Source: an uncultured Sulfurimonas sp.
GTDB taxonomy: Bacteria > Campylobacterota > Campylobacteria > Campylobacterales > Sulfurimonadaceae
Length of the DNA: 64,000 nt
NCBI RefSeq assembly: GCF_963662755.1
Contig: NZ_OY759725.1
Coordinates: 1,563,781-1,627,780 of the forward strand
Direction of reading: 5' to 3'
Below the pieces are notes generated by a model. The model saw only the letters and a list, made by a program, of their open reading frames with translations. It was not told the DNA's origin and did not search any database. The first letter of the stretch is position 1, and the number at the start of each line of letters is the position of its first letter. This document shows, piece by piece, positions 15,446 to 23,497 of this stretch. The translations under genes were made by a program, and so were the position numbers.

Positions 15446-15877
15446 TTAACTTAATTTACCAGATGCCTCAAGGACAGTTTTAAAAATAGCAGAACTTTTT
15501 TTTCTACCTGAAATTAGAGCATTGAACATAATCGAGTTTTTACTCATTTCAGTAGTTTCAACATCCAAATCAACACTGTTTCCATCGTTTCTAGCCATGT
15601 GTCCATCTCTAAAAAATGTTGTAGCACGACTAGAGTCTCTCTCTTGTTGCAGAGGAATATGTGCGCCATCGGTTTGAGCTAACTCTAGTTTATCTTTAGA
15701 TTCGTTAAAAATTTCTGCTTTTTTAGCCATAAGCGTATCTTGAAAACTTATGTCTCTTGGTTTGTAAAAAGGAGTATCTGCATTTGCAATGTTTGAAGAT
15801 ATCATATCTTGTCTTATAGCTCTGTAATCTAGGGCTTGATCAACAATAGCATGTGCGCGAGATGTTTGTATGCTCAT
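15446..15877 (-). CDS. flgB: Flagellar basal-body rod protein FlgB
   Basis: Proximal rod protein FlgB, 143 residues, first gene of the rod operon. It carries the family N-terminal motif ALDYRAIRQDMISSNIANAD followed by TPFYKPRDISFQ. The RBS AAAGGAGTATCTT is strong. A sigma-54 promoter lies about 30-50 bases upstream, matching the RpoN control of rod genes known in Campylobacter and Helicobacter. Confidence 0.96.
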   Translation of the reverse strand: MSIQTSRAHAIVDQALDYRAIRQDMISSNIANADTPFYKPRDISFQDTLMAKKAEIFNESKDKLELAQTDGAHIPLQQERDSSRATTFFRDGHMARNDGNSVDLDVETTEMSKNSIMFNALISGRKKSSAIFKTVLEASGKLS

Positions 15878-15904
15878 AAGATACTCCTTTAAAGTTCTCT
15901 AGTA

Positions 15905-15924
15905 TAAGCAAATTTAGTTCCAAA
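15905..15924 (-). promoter_or_regulatory. Sigma-54 promoter of flgB-flgC-fliE
   Basis: On the minus strand the sequence TTGGAACTAAATTTGCTT keeps the invariant GG and GC exactly 10 bases apart, as sigma-54 -24/-12 promoters require (consensus TGGCAC-N5-TTGC). It lies just upstream of the first rod gene. An enhancer-binding regulator such as FlgR would be needed and is not encoded in the window. Confidence 0.75.
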
Positions 15925-16046
15925 AAATGATAAGCTTAACAAAGATGTGTAAATATATTAATGTTAAGCGAAGTTTAATAGATTCTGATAGATAATGTTC
16001 ATAAGGTTACTAGAGTAGCCCATTTATTTTAATCTAAGGAGTTCTT

Positions 16047-16502
16047 ATGAAAAGAGCTGGTTTTACAATGATTGAGTTGATATTTGTTATCGTTATTTTA
16101 GGTATTTTGGCAGCGGTTGCGCTTCCAAAGTTTATTGGTGTTTCTGAGCAAGCGAAAGTTGGTAAATTGCAGGCTTACGTTGGGACATTAAACAGAACTG
16201 TTTTGCCTCCGTATTGGAGTGATTCCGTATTAAATGGTAATTCTGGTTCAATAGATACTGCTGCATATTCAACTAAAATTAATAATGATTTAACAGCTCC
16301 AGATGGTATTACAATGAATTTTGAAAATATTAATGGTCAATCTGAAAATTTTGAGAATAATGCTACTGTAGGTACTGCTGTTGGTAGTAAAGCATATAAT
16401 GGTGTTACATATTCTGTTTTTTGCAATGATGGAAATACTACTGCAGCTGCTAGATGTGATTTATGGAATGGTACGAAGTGGATGTTAACTGAAAACTTCT
16501 AG
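16047..16502 (+). CDS. Type IV pilin-like protein (prepilin)
   Basis: Pilin or pseudopilin of 151 residues with a very short leader (MKRAG) followed by FTMIELIFVIVILGILAAVA. Prepilin peptidase would cleave before the Phe and methylate it; Glu5 of the mature protein is present. The globular domain ends with a cysteine pair (VFCNDGN and ARCDLWNG) like the disulfide-bonded D-region of type IV pilins. The RBS TAAGGAG is strong. A second pilin gene follows. It could be a structural pilin or part of a type II secretion-like machine; no assembly ATPase is in the window. Confidence 0.85.
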   Translation: MKRAGFTMIELIFVIVILGILAAVALPKFIGVSEQAKVGKLQAYVGTLNRTVLPPYWSDSVLNGNSGSIDTAAYSTKINNDLTAPDGITMNFENINGQSENFENNATVGTAVGSKAYNGVTYSVFCNDGNTTAAARCDLWNGTKWMLTENF

Positions 16503-16520
16503 TAACTCATTCTCTTCTCG

Positions 16521-16542
16521 CTCCACCTCTCCCGAGGTGGAG
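16521..16542 (-). repeat. REP-like palindrome between the two pilin genes
   Basis: Stem CTCCACCTC/GAGGTGGAG with a 4-base loop TCCC, preceded by TCTCG. Read on the minus strand it belongs to the dispersed family stem-loop followed by CGAGA found at 48331-48428 and elsewhere. It may also act as a terminator for the first pilin gene. Confidence 0.75.
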
Positions 16543-16601
16543 TCAAACACATAGATGCAAACATTCAACTCCCCCTAAACAAAAGCTCATATTAAATTTG
16601 C

Positions 16602-16607
16602 TACAAT
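16602..16607 (+). promoter_or_regulatory. Probable -10 box for the second pilin gene
   Basis: TACAAT in the context TTTGCTACAATCTC, 28 bases before the ATG at 16635, with RBS CAAGGA in between. It suggests the second pilin can be expressed independently of the first. Confidence 0.45.
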
Positions 16608-16634
16608 CTCTTCAAATAAACCAAGGACAAAACT

Positions 16635-17072
16635 ATGAAAAATGCTTTTACTATGATAGAACTTATTTTTGTTATTGTGATACTAGGTATTTTAGCATCT
16701 GTGGCTATGCCTAAGTTTGCTAATACAAAAAGACAAGCTGACATAGTATCTGGTCGTGCTGATGTGGCTACTATTCGCTCAGCTATAGTAAATGAAAGAC
16801 AGACTCAACTTGTTAAAGGCATCAACACTTATATAACAACTTTGAGTGATAACGATACTACACTTTTTACAGGAGATGGTACAAGAAATCTTTTACTGTA
16901 TGGGATAAAAACTGGTTCTGGCTCTGGAGATTGGGCTGTTATTGCAGGTAGTGCTAGAAAAAGTTATAACTACATGGTTGATGGAGTTTCAACTAGGTTT
17001 GACTATAATTCTACAAGTGGAATCTTTGGTTGTACATCTGGTGCTAATGATTGTGATGAATTAGTTGATTAA
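16635..17072 (+). CDS. Type IV pilin-like protein (prepilin)
   Basis: Second pilin-like protein, 145 residues, with leader MKNA and the hydrophobic helix FTMIELIFVIVILGILASVA. The residue before the predicted cleavage site is Ala, not the usual Gly. The C-terminus carries a cysteine pair (IFGCTSGANDCDELVD). It is related to the gene at 16047 in its helix but diverges in the globular domain, so the two probably have different positions in the pilus or pseudopilus. The RBS is CAAGGA. Confidence 0.85.
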   Translation: MKNAFTMIELIFVIVILGILASVAMPKFANTKRQADIVSGRADVATIRSAIVNERQTQLVKGINTYITTLSDNDTTLFTGDGTRNLLLYGIKTGSGSGDWAVIAGSARKSYNYMVDGVSTRFDYNSTSGIFGCTSGANDCDELVD

Positions 17073-17090
17073 GACTTTAAGAGAGTTGTT

Positions 17091-19091
17091 TTGTTTTTTT
17101 ATGAAGTAGCAATTCTCTGCTCTCCTCTTTCTACCCTTACATATCACTTTGATACTCTTATAGAAAATGCAACTATTGTAAATGTGCTAGTTAGAAATAG
17201 AGAAGTAAAAGCTGTAATACTCTCAAAATGTGAAAAACCTGAGTTTAAAACAAGTGAGATTTTAGATGTTAGTGAGTTTGTTTATTCTGCTAAACAGATA
17301 AGACTTGCTAAGTTTATCTCTACTTATTATGTTTGTTCTTTGGGTGAGGCTCTTGGGGTTATGAGTGCTTTTTCTTTTTGCAAGACTGAAGCCTCACAAA
17401 AGAGTTCCACCTCAGGAGAGGTGGAACTAGAGGTTGAGGCAGAGGTGGAACTAGAGATTGAGGGAGAGGTTAAAGCAGAAGTTAAGGCAGAGAAGGAAGC
17501 AGATGGATGTACGACTTCAGTCGTACCTGTAAGGGCAATAAAAATGGGTGAGGCTAAAGCCACACATCCCAATCCCATATTAACTCTTTCTGATAAGCAA
17601 ACAGATGCACTAGAATTTTTAAAACAACATAAAGTCTCACTTCTCTTTGGAGATACAGGTAGTGGAAAAACAGAGATTTATATGAAGTATTTTGAGCAGA
17701 TGATAGCATCTCAAAAACGTTCTATTTTCCTTATGCCTGAAATTTCTTTAACTCCTCAGATGAGCCAAAGATTAGAGCATCATTTTGGTGACTTGGTTGT
17801 TATGTGGCACTCAAAACTCACACCAAAACAGAAAAAAATTGCATTAGAGAAGATTTACAGTGGAGATGCAAAGATAGTCGCAGGTCCACGCTCAACTCTT
17901 TTTTTACCCATAAAAGATTTAGGATTAATAGTTGTAGATGAAGAGCATGATGATAGCTACAAATCATCTTCAAGACCGAGATATAACGCTAGAGATATCG
18001 CCATATATATGGGTAAGCTTTATGATGTGGAAGTTGTTCTTGGAAGTGCTACACCATCTCTAAACTCTTATGTAAAGTTTCCCCACTTTAGGCTCAAAGG
18101 TGGTCACTTTAGTTTTAACAAAGAGTTTATTTATGAAAAGTCTCTAGAGAGTTTAAGCCCTTTAGTGATGCAACATATAAAAAATACCCTAGATGCTAAA
18201 AATCAAACTATTGTTTTTGTTCCAACTCGCGCAAACTTTAAGTATCTTATATGTGAGTCTTGTGGTCACACAACTGAGTGTGTATATTGCAGCATCGGTA
18301 TGAGCATCCACCAAAAATCTAATGCTCTTAAGTGTCACTACTGTAACTATACTCAAGCTATTCCCAATGTTTGTAGTAAGTGCGGAAGTTCTTCCCTTGC
18401 AAGCTCAAGACTTGGAACAGCTGAAGCTGTAAAGTTGATAAGTGAGGAGTTTGTAGATGCTAAGGTTGAGCAGTTTGATAGAGACGCTATTACAACCGCT
18501 ACTAAACTAAAAAAAGCACTAAAAAGATTTAACTCACATGAGACAGACATACTTGTAGGTACTCAGATGCTAAGTAAGGGGCATGACTATCATGGTGTTA
18601 CTTTGGCTGTAGTTTTAGGTATGGACAATATGTTAAATATGAGTGATTATAGAGCTAGAGAAAAAGCACTCTCTTCGCTTATCCAAGTTTCGGGAAGAAG
18701 CGGTAGAGCCAAAGATGCAAAAGTTTTGGTTCAAACATTTAATGAAGAGTTTTTTACTACTTTTATAACTAATTATGAAAAATTTTTAGAAGAAGAAAAG
18801 ATTTATCGTAAAGGTCTCTATCCGCCATATAAAAAACTTTGTCGCATATTGTTTTCTCATAAAAATGGTTTAAAAGCACAAGATGAGATGCATAAGATGA
18901 AAGAGAGGCTCTCTTATATATCAAACATAGAAATAGTTGGTTTTGGAAAATGTGCGGTTGAAAAAATTGCAAATAAGTATAGATTTGAGATACTGCTTCG
19001 TTCAGATAAAAGTACAGATATTATAAAAGCCATATCTAGATGCAAGGTTGAATTAGCAGAAATAGATATGGATCCCATAGAATTTGCATAG
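17091..19091 (+). CDS. priA: Primosomal protein N' (replication restart helicase)
   Basis: PriA, the helicase that recognises stalled forks and reloads DnaB. It has 666 residues from a TTG at 17091; MFFYEVAILCSPL is the expected N-terminus and no in-frame ATG is nearby. The 3'-DNA-end binding domain covers residues 1-95. The helicase has Walker A GDTGSGKTEIY and Walker B VVDEEHDDSY, and eight zinc-binding cysteines form CESCGHTTECVYCSIGM, CHYCNY and CSKCGSS. Residues about 103-162, linking the two parts, are an acidic low-complexity insert whose DNA holds three palindromes and a 24-bp tandem repeat. The frame is intact, so the protein is probably functional. Confidence 0.95.
   Translation: MFFYEVAILCSPLSTLTYHFDTLIENATIVNVLVRNREVKAVILSKCEKPEFKTSEILDVSEFVYSAKQIRLAKFISTYYVCSLGEALGVMSAFSFCKTEASQKSSTSGEVELEVEAEVELEIEGEVKAEVKAEKEADGCTTSVVPVRAIKMGEAKATHPNPILTLSDKQTDALEFLKQHKVSLLFGDTGSGKTEIYMKYFEQMIASQKRSIFLMPEISLTPQMSQRLEHHFGDLVVMWHSKLTPKQKKIALEKIYSGDAKIVAGPRSTLFLPIKDLGLIVVDEEHDDSYKSSSRPRYNARDIAIYMGKLYDVEVVLGSATPSLNSYVKFPHFRLKGGHFSFNKEFIYEKSLESLSPLVMQHIKNTLDAKNQTIVFVPTRANFKYLICESCGHTTECVYCSIGMSIHQKSNALKCHYCNYTQAIPNVCSKCGSSSLASSRLGTAEAVKLISEEFVDAKVEQFDRDAITTATKLKKALKRFNSHETDILVGTQMLSKGHDYHGVTLAVVLGMDNMLNMSDYRAREKALSSLIQVSGRSGRAKDAKVLVQTFNEEFFTTFITNYEKFLEEEKIYRKGLYPPYKKLCRILFSHKNGLKAQDEMHKMKERLSYISNIEIVGFGKCAVEKIANKYRFEILLRSDKSTDIIKAISRCKVELAEIDMDPIEFA
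17403..17428 (+). repeat. REP-like palindrome inside priA
   Basis: Perfect 11-bp stem AGTTCCACCTC/GAGGTGGAACT around loop AGGA, translated in frame as SSTSGEVEL (residues 105-113). Its stem is nearly identical to intergenic copies at 40005-40030 and 48293-48318. Confidence 0.8.
17417..17488 (+). repeat. 24-bp tandem repeat inside priA
   Basis: Two 24-bp units (17417-17440, 17441-17464) differ at two bases, followed by a diverged third (17465-17488). They encode the eight-residue periods EVELEVEA, EVELEIEG and EVKAEVKA. The unit includes the right arm of the REP-like palindrome, which suggests it arose by local duplication after that sequence entered the gene. Confidence 0.75.
17509..17526 (+). 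repeat. Palindrome inside priA
   Basis: GTACGACTTCAGTCGTAC: perfect 8-bp arms around TC, in frame (residues about 140-146). It is of a different sequence class from the TTCCACC palindromes and lies 80 bases downstream of one. Confidence 0.7.
17548..17565 (+). repeat. Third palindrome inside priA
   Basis: GTGAGGCTAAAGCCACAC: arms paired with one mismatch around AA. The CTAAAG centre recalls the hairpin after hemJ (39908-39933). Confidence 0.55.
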
Positions 19092-19096
19092 ATATT

Positions 19097-20287
19097 TTAA
19101 GTTTTTTTAGGAACTCCACCATTGAAAAAATAACAAACTTTTTCGACTTTTTGTGGTTTTGCAAAGAGTGTTTTGTTTGTTAGATGCAATTTTACATTTT
19201 GATCATAATTTTCTTTTAGTTTTAAAAATGCTTTTGCCTCTTTACCTTTTAGTTTTTTAGTAGTAACTTGAACCACACGAAGAGGGTTTATGGCTTGACC
19301 ATGTTTTCTAAGTTCAAAATGAAGATGTGGACCTGTTGAGCGACCTGTATTTCCAACATAGCCTATAGTATCTCCTTTTTTAACATATTTTCCTCTTTTT
19401 ATACCTCTGCGAAATGATTTCATATGCGCATATCTAGTCTCATATCCATCATCATGACGGATTTTAACAAGGTTTCCATAACTTCCAAGTCTAGCTGCAT
19501 AGATAACTCTTCCACTTCCCGCCGCAACTATAGGAGTCCCACGTCTAGCTGCATAATCAACACCTAAGTGAGCTTTCCATTTTTTAAGTACAGGGTGAAA
19601 TCTTCTTTTTGTAAAGTACGAAGATATTCTAGCACCTCGAACAGGACGAGCTAGCAAAAATCCCTCTACCTCGTGCCCTTTTTCATCATAATATCTATCA
19701 TCATCATTTAAGTATATAAAGTGCTGTTTGCGTCGCATCTCAATCATTGCAACTTTTAGTGTAGGCATAGAAAAAGGGCGACCAAGACGATATTTTTGAT
19801 CATATATCATAACCAAAGTGTCACCTTTTCTAAGATCGCGTTTAAAATTTAGCGAATTTTTGAAACTTGCTACAAATATTTGAGCAAGTTTTTTTGAACC
19901 TGTTGCTTTTATGATGTCGTAGTATGGAGAGTTGTTTATAGTGAGTGTAAAAGCCTCTGTTTTTGTTTCACTTACTATTGGAATGGCTTCAAAATTATAC
20001 TTATCATCGTGTTTAAATATATGAATTTGAAGTTCATCATTTAAAGGAAGTAAAACTTGTTCAATAATCCCATCTTTATCTTTTAAAATTTGGCAATTAA
20101 CGCCTGTTCGCATCTCCTCTGTAAGCCTTTGATCATCGGTATCTAAATCATAGTAGAGTTGCTTAAGTGGAAGTTTTTGCTTTTCTAAAAAGATTAAGTA
20201 AGTTTCGCCTTTAAGCCATCGAAATCGCTCAACTTGTGATGAAAAAAGAGTAGTTGTTAGTAAAAGAAGTAAGAAAAAACGTATCAT
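19097..20287 (-). CDS. M23 family peptidoglycan peptidase (Csd3/HdpA-like)
   Basis: Periplasmic zinc metallopeptidase, 396 residues, with an N-terminal signal sequence (RFFLLLLLTTTLFSS). The LytM/M23 domain lies in the C-terminal third: HLGVDYAARRGTPIVAAGSG supplies the HxxxD zinc ligands and GPHLHFELRKHG the HxH. Size, architecture and the neighbouring PgbA-like and glcD genes match the H. pylori Csd3/HdpA region (HP0506-HP0509 as I recall). That enzyme trims peptidoglycan crosslinks and pentapeptides and helps set helical cell shape. The exact cleavage specificity cannot be read from the sequence. Confidence 0.85.
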   Translation of the reverse strand: MIRFFLLLLLTTTLFSSQVERFRWLKGETYLIFLEKQKLPLKQLYYDLDTDDQRLTEEMRTGVNCQILKDKDGIIEQVLLPLNDELQIHIFKHDDKYNFEAIPIVSETKTEAFTLTINNSPYYDIIKATGSKKLAQIFVASFKNSLNFKRDLRKGDTLVMIYDQKYRLGRPFSMPTLKVAMIEMRRKQHFIYLNDDDRYYDEKGHEVEGFLLARPVRGARISSYFTKRRFHPVLKKWKAHLGVDYAARRGTPIVAAGSGRVIYAARLGSYGNLVKIRHDDGYETRYAHMKSFRRGIKRGKYVKKGDTIGYVGNTGRSTGPHLHFELRKHGQAINPLRVVQVTTKKLKGKEAKAFLKLKENYDQNVKLHLTNKTLFAKPQKVEKVCYFFNGGVPKKT

Positions 20288-20366
20288 TAAATAACCATAA
20301 ATATTAAATTTTTAAAATAATTTGCAAACTCTAACAAAAGTTGGCTTAGTATGAGGTTTGCTTTGC

Positions 20367-20372
20367 TATAAT
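20367..20372 (+). promoter_or_regulatory. -10 box upstream of the PgbA-like gene
   Basis: TATAAT in TTGCTATAATCGCAC. It implies an untranslated leader of about 80 bases, which contains a short stem TCGCC-AAA-GGCGA near 20407-20419. The function of the leader is unknown. Confidence 0.55.
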
Positions 20373-20457
20373 CGCACAAATAAAAGAATCAATATGTTTC
20401 TTTCTCGCCAAAGGCGAAGCTTTAGTGACTATATGAGATTTGATGATAGGGTAGTTA

Positions 20458-21231
20458 ATGAAATATATAATTTTAGTTTTGGCTCTTGCCTTAGAGCTGT
20501 TGGCAGGAGTTGTAATATCTCCTCTTGTAAGTGTTGATGAAAAAAATGAAATCGCTACTATTGAAATAGAGAAAATTGATGTTGGTATGAGCGGTTTTAT
20601 ATCTCATAAAATTGCTGATGGGCATAGTGTTATATTAAAAAACATAGAAGTAATAAGTTTTGATAAAACGAGTAAAATAGCTATGCTTAAGATGAATCCA
20701 TACGATGCATTAAAAAACAATGCACTTCCAAATGGAAAATGGACTCCAAAAGTAGGTGATGAGGCTATTTTGGCATTTGGATATACAAGAGGTATATTGA
20801 TCTCACCAAGTGAAGACATTTACCATAGAATTACAAGAAGTGTAAAAAATTTACAATGGGTTCATCCAGATATTTTTGCAACCATTTTATCTTTTAATGG
20901 ACATCCAACACCACTAAGAGAAGATTTTAGTAAGTTTTCTATTGCAACTTCTGTAGGTCTTGTTTTTATATATTTGGATGAAAAACTATTTACTGTAGAT
21001 GCTAAAAGTTTTAAAATTTTAACCATCTCAGAAGCAAAGTTAAAACAAGACTCTACTCAACTTCCTTTTTATACACGAGTAGAAGAGATAGATGCTGCTT
21101 GGTGGGGAGAAGGAAGTAATGAGTTAGAATCTTATGAACCATATTATTACGAGGTTTTAACAAAAGCAAATCTAGACAACAAAGAGCTGCAAGATATAGT
21201 TAAAAATTATAAACCAAAGGATGCAAAATGA
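20458..21231 (+). CDS. PgbA-like (plasminogen-binding N-terminal domain) exported protein
   Basis: A 257-residue exported protein with signal sequence MKYIILVLALALELLAGV. It resembles the N-terminal domain of the H. pylori plasminogen-binding protein PgbA. The identification rests on overall similarity to that domain as I recall it and on synteny: M23 peptidase, this gene and glcD occur in the same order in Helicobacter. The lysine-rich C-terminal tail that binds plasminogen in H. pylori is short here (YKPKDAK), so host binding is not implied. Its stop overlaps the glcD start (ATGA). Confidence 0.6.
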   Translation: MKYIILVLALALELLAGVVISPLVSVDEKNEIATIEIEKIDVGMSGFISHKIADGHSVILKNIEVISFDKTSKIAMLKMNPYDALKNNALPNGKWTPKVGDEAILAFGYTRGILISPSEDIYHRITRSVKNLQWVHPDIFATILSFNGHPTPLREDFSKFSIATSVGLVFIYLDEKLFTVDAKSFKILTISEAKLKQDSTQLPFYTRVEEIDAAWWGEGSNELESYEPYYYEVLTKANLDNKELQDIVKNYKPKDAK

Positions 21232-22613
21232 TTGACTCAAAACATTTAAAACATTTTATTGACATAGTTGGTGATGAAAATATTTATAGTGATAAAGCAC
21301 ATCTTATCGCTTACTCTTACGATGCAACGCGTGAACATTTTGAACCAGATGCTGTAATCTTTCCAAGAAATGAAGAAGATATAAGTGCGATTTTAAAGTA
21401 CTGTAATGAGTATAAAATCATCATAGTTCCTCGTGGAGCAGGGAGCGGTTTCACAGGTGGGGCACTTCCTAGTTCAGGTGGTATTGTTCTAGCTATGGAA
21501 AAACATATGAACAAAATCTTAGAGATAGATATGAAAAACATGGTAGCCATAGTCCAACCTGGTGTTATAAATATGGACTTACAACGCGCAGTAGAAGAGG
21601 TTGGTCTTTTTTATCCGCCAGATCCAGCATCTCAAGAGTACTCTAGCATCGGTGGAAATGTAAGTGAAAATGCTGGAGGTATGAGAGCTGCAAAATATGG
21701 AATTACTAAAGATTATGTAATGGCTACTCGTGCAGTTTTACCAAATGGTGATGTAATTAAAGCTGGAAAACGTACTATTAAAGATGTGGCTGGTTATAAC
21801 ATTAGTGGCATCTTGGTTGCATCTGAGGGAACATTAGCGGTTTTAAGTGAGATAACTCTAAGACTTATTCCAAAACCTAAACTTACAAAAACTGCTATGG
21901 GAATTTTTCCAACTGTAAACGATGCTATGGAAGCAGTTTATAAAACTATGGCTAGCGGTATCACTCCTGTTGCGATGGAATTTTTAGATAACTTAACTAT
22001 AAGAGCAGTAGAGAAAACTTTTAAAAAAGGTCTTCCTGTAGATGCAGGAGCACTTTTGGTCACTGATGTTGATGGAAATTTAGAAGAAGATTTAAATTTT
22101 CAATTAGGGCAGATTGAAAAAGTTTTTCGTGAAAATGGATGTAGTGAATTTAAAATAGCAAAAGATAAAAAAGAAGCGGCTGATATCTGGTTTGCACGTC
22201 GTAATGCATCTCCAGCACTAAGTGTTTATGGAAGTAAAAAACTAAATGAAGATGTAACAGTTCCTCGTGCTGTTTTACCTGAACTTTTAGAGAGATTTTA
22301 TGCTATAGCTGAAAAATACAAAGTGAATATTCCATGTTTTGGTCATACTGGAGATGGTAATGTTCATACAAATGTTATGGTTGATGGAAGTGACCCCCAG
22401 CAGGTTAAAATTGCGTATCAGGCCATTGAAGAGGTTTTTCAAGCAACTATAGATTTGGGTGGAACTCTAAGTGGTGAGCATGGTATAGGTCTTGCAAAAG
22501 CACCATATATGAGTATGGCATTTAGCGATGAAGAGATGAATCTTTTTAAATCTATAAAAATGGCATTTGACCCTAACAATATTTTAAACCCTTCTAAAAT
22601 GGGGCTAAACTAA
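21228..22613 (+). CDS. glcD: FAD-linked oxidase, glycolate oxidase subunit GlcD family
   Basis: Flavoprotein of the GlcD/D-lactate dehydrogenase family, 461 residues. The N-terminal FAD-binding domain has IIVPRGAGSGFTGGALPSSG and PPDPASQEYSSIGGNVSENA; the C-terminal domain has CFGHTGDGNVHTN and LSGEHGIGLAKAPYM. It oxidises a 2-hydroxy acid (glycolate, D-lactate or similar); the substrate cannot be fixed from sequence. No GlcE or GlcF subunit gene is adjacent. Its ATG overlaps the preceding stop by four bases, so the two are coupled, and yihY follows 11 bases later. Confidence 0.88.
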   Translation: MIDSKHLKHFIDIVGDENIYSDKAHLIAYSYDATREHFEPDAVIFPRNEEDISAILKYCNEYKIIIVPRGAGSGFTGGALPSSGGIVLAMEKHMNKILEIDMKNMVAIVQPGVINMDLQRAVEEVGLFYPPDPASQEYSSIGGNVSENAGGMRAAKYGITKDYVMATRAVLPNGDVIKAGKRTIKDVAGYNISGILVASEGTLAVLSEITLRLIPKPKLTKTAMGIFPTVNDAMEAVYKTMASGITPVAMEFLDNLTIRAVEKTFKKGLPVDAGALLVTDVDGNLEEDLNFQLGQIEKVFRENGCSEFKIAKDKKEAADIWFARRNASPALSVYGSKKLNEDVTVPRAVLPELLERFYAIAEKYKVNIPCFGHTGDGNVHTNVMVDGSDPQQVKIAYQAIEEVFQATIDLGGTLSGEHGIGLAKAPYMSMAFSDEEMNLFKSIKMAFDPNNILNPSKMGLN

Positions 22614-22624
22614 GGAAGATAGTT

Positions 22625-23497
22625 ATGAATGTTAGTAAATTTAGTGTTAATTATATTTATAGACATATAAAGTTTTTTATAAGTACATTTGTTGATAAAG
22701 AACTAACACTATTTGCTGCAAGTCTAAGTTACTATACTATTTTTACTATCATTCCTCTGCTTCTAATTATGTTAACTCTTCTAACATCTTTACCTTCATT
22801 TGCAGAACATTATGAGAGTATAAAATCATTTATTTTCTCAAATCTTATGCCTGTAAATTCTGAAGCTGTTATGGGACATATAGATAAGTTTTTAGCTAAC
22901 TCTTCAAAGATGGGAGTTATAGGTCTTGTTATGATTTTAGTTGCATCTTTGCTTTTTTTTAAAAACTTTGAGTATATTGCAAACAAGATTTTTCATGCAA
23001 AATCAAGAACTCTATGGGAATCTGTTACTACTTATTGGACTATGCTGACACTTACACCTATCGCTCTTGGTGCATCTTTTTATATAACCGCACAATTAGC
23101 CATAATGATAGAGTCAAACACTCTAACTTCAGGGATGAATATACTTCCAATAATTCCTTATATTATTATTTGGGCATTGTTTTTTCTTATATTTCAAATC
23201 GGTGCAAATACCAAGATAAATCCTAGAGCATCTCTAATAAGCTCATTTATAATTTCAATAGTCTTTAGCATCTCTAAAAACGCATTTATAGAGTATGTTT
23301 TTTATAACAAATCATACACAACTATGTATGGCTCTTTTGCCATAATGATGTTTTTATTTTTATGGATTTATGTCTCTTGGATTATCTTTATATATGGGCT
23401 TAAACTATGTTACATGATTAATCGCGTATATGAAAAAAAAGATATTAAGAGTAAGCAAAAACCAGATAAAACTCCTCTTGTAGATGCTAAGCAGTGA
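22625..23497 (+). CDS. yihY: YihY/UPF0761 family inner membrane protein
   Basis: Polytopic membrane protein of the YihY/BrkB (formerly misassigned RNase BN) family, 290 residues with about six transmembrane helices. The family N-terminus LFAASLSYYTIFTIIPLLLI is clear. The function is not established for the family. The C-terminus is hydrophilic and lysine-rich (EKKDIKSKQKPDK). The last 93 bases overlap the end of comEC on the other strand, a large convergent overlap. It is third in the operon after the PgbA-like gene and glcD. Confidence 0.88.
   Translation: MNVSKFSVNYIYRHIKFFISTFVDKELTLFAASLSYYTIFTIIPLLLIMLTLLTSLPSFAEHYESIKSFIFSNLMPVNSEAVMGHIDKFLANSSKMGVIGLVMILVASLLFFKNFEYIANKIFHAKSRTLWESVTTYWTMLTLTPIALGASFYITAQLAIMIESNTLTSGMNILPIIPYIIIWALFFLIFQIGANTKINPRASLISSFIISIVFSISKNAFIEYVFYNKSYTTMYGSFAIMMFLFLWIYVSWIIFIYGLKLCYMINRVYEKKDIKSKQKPDKTPLVDAKQ

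Noticed and set aside
17327..17578. An antisense Ser/Thr-rich 83-codon frame in priA
   Set aside because: It is the complement of the acidic repeat-rich insert, so the low complexity is a by-product of the GAG/GAA-rich sense strand.
20400..20420. Third copy of the structured dispersed element near the PgbA-like gene
   Set aside because: Only a short stem TCGCC-AAA-GGCGA and a CTTTAG word are shared in style; no alignment over the element is possible.
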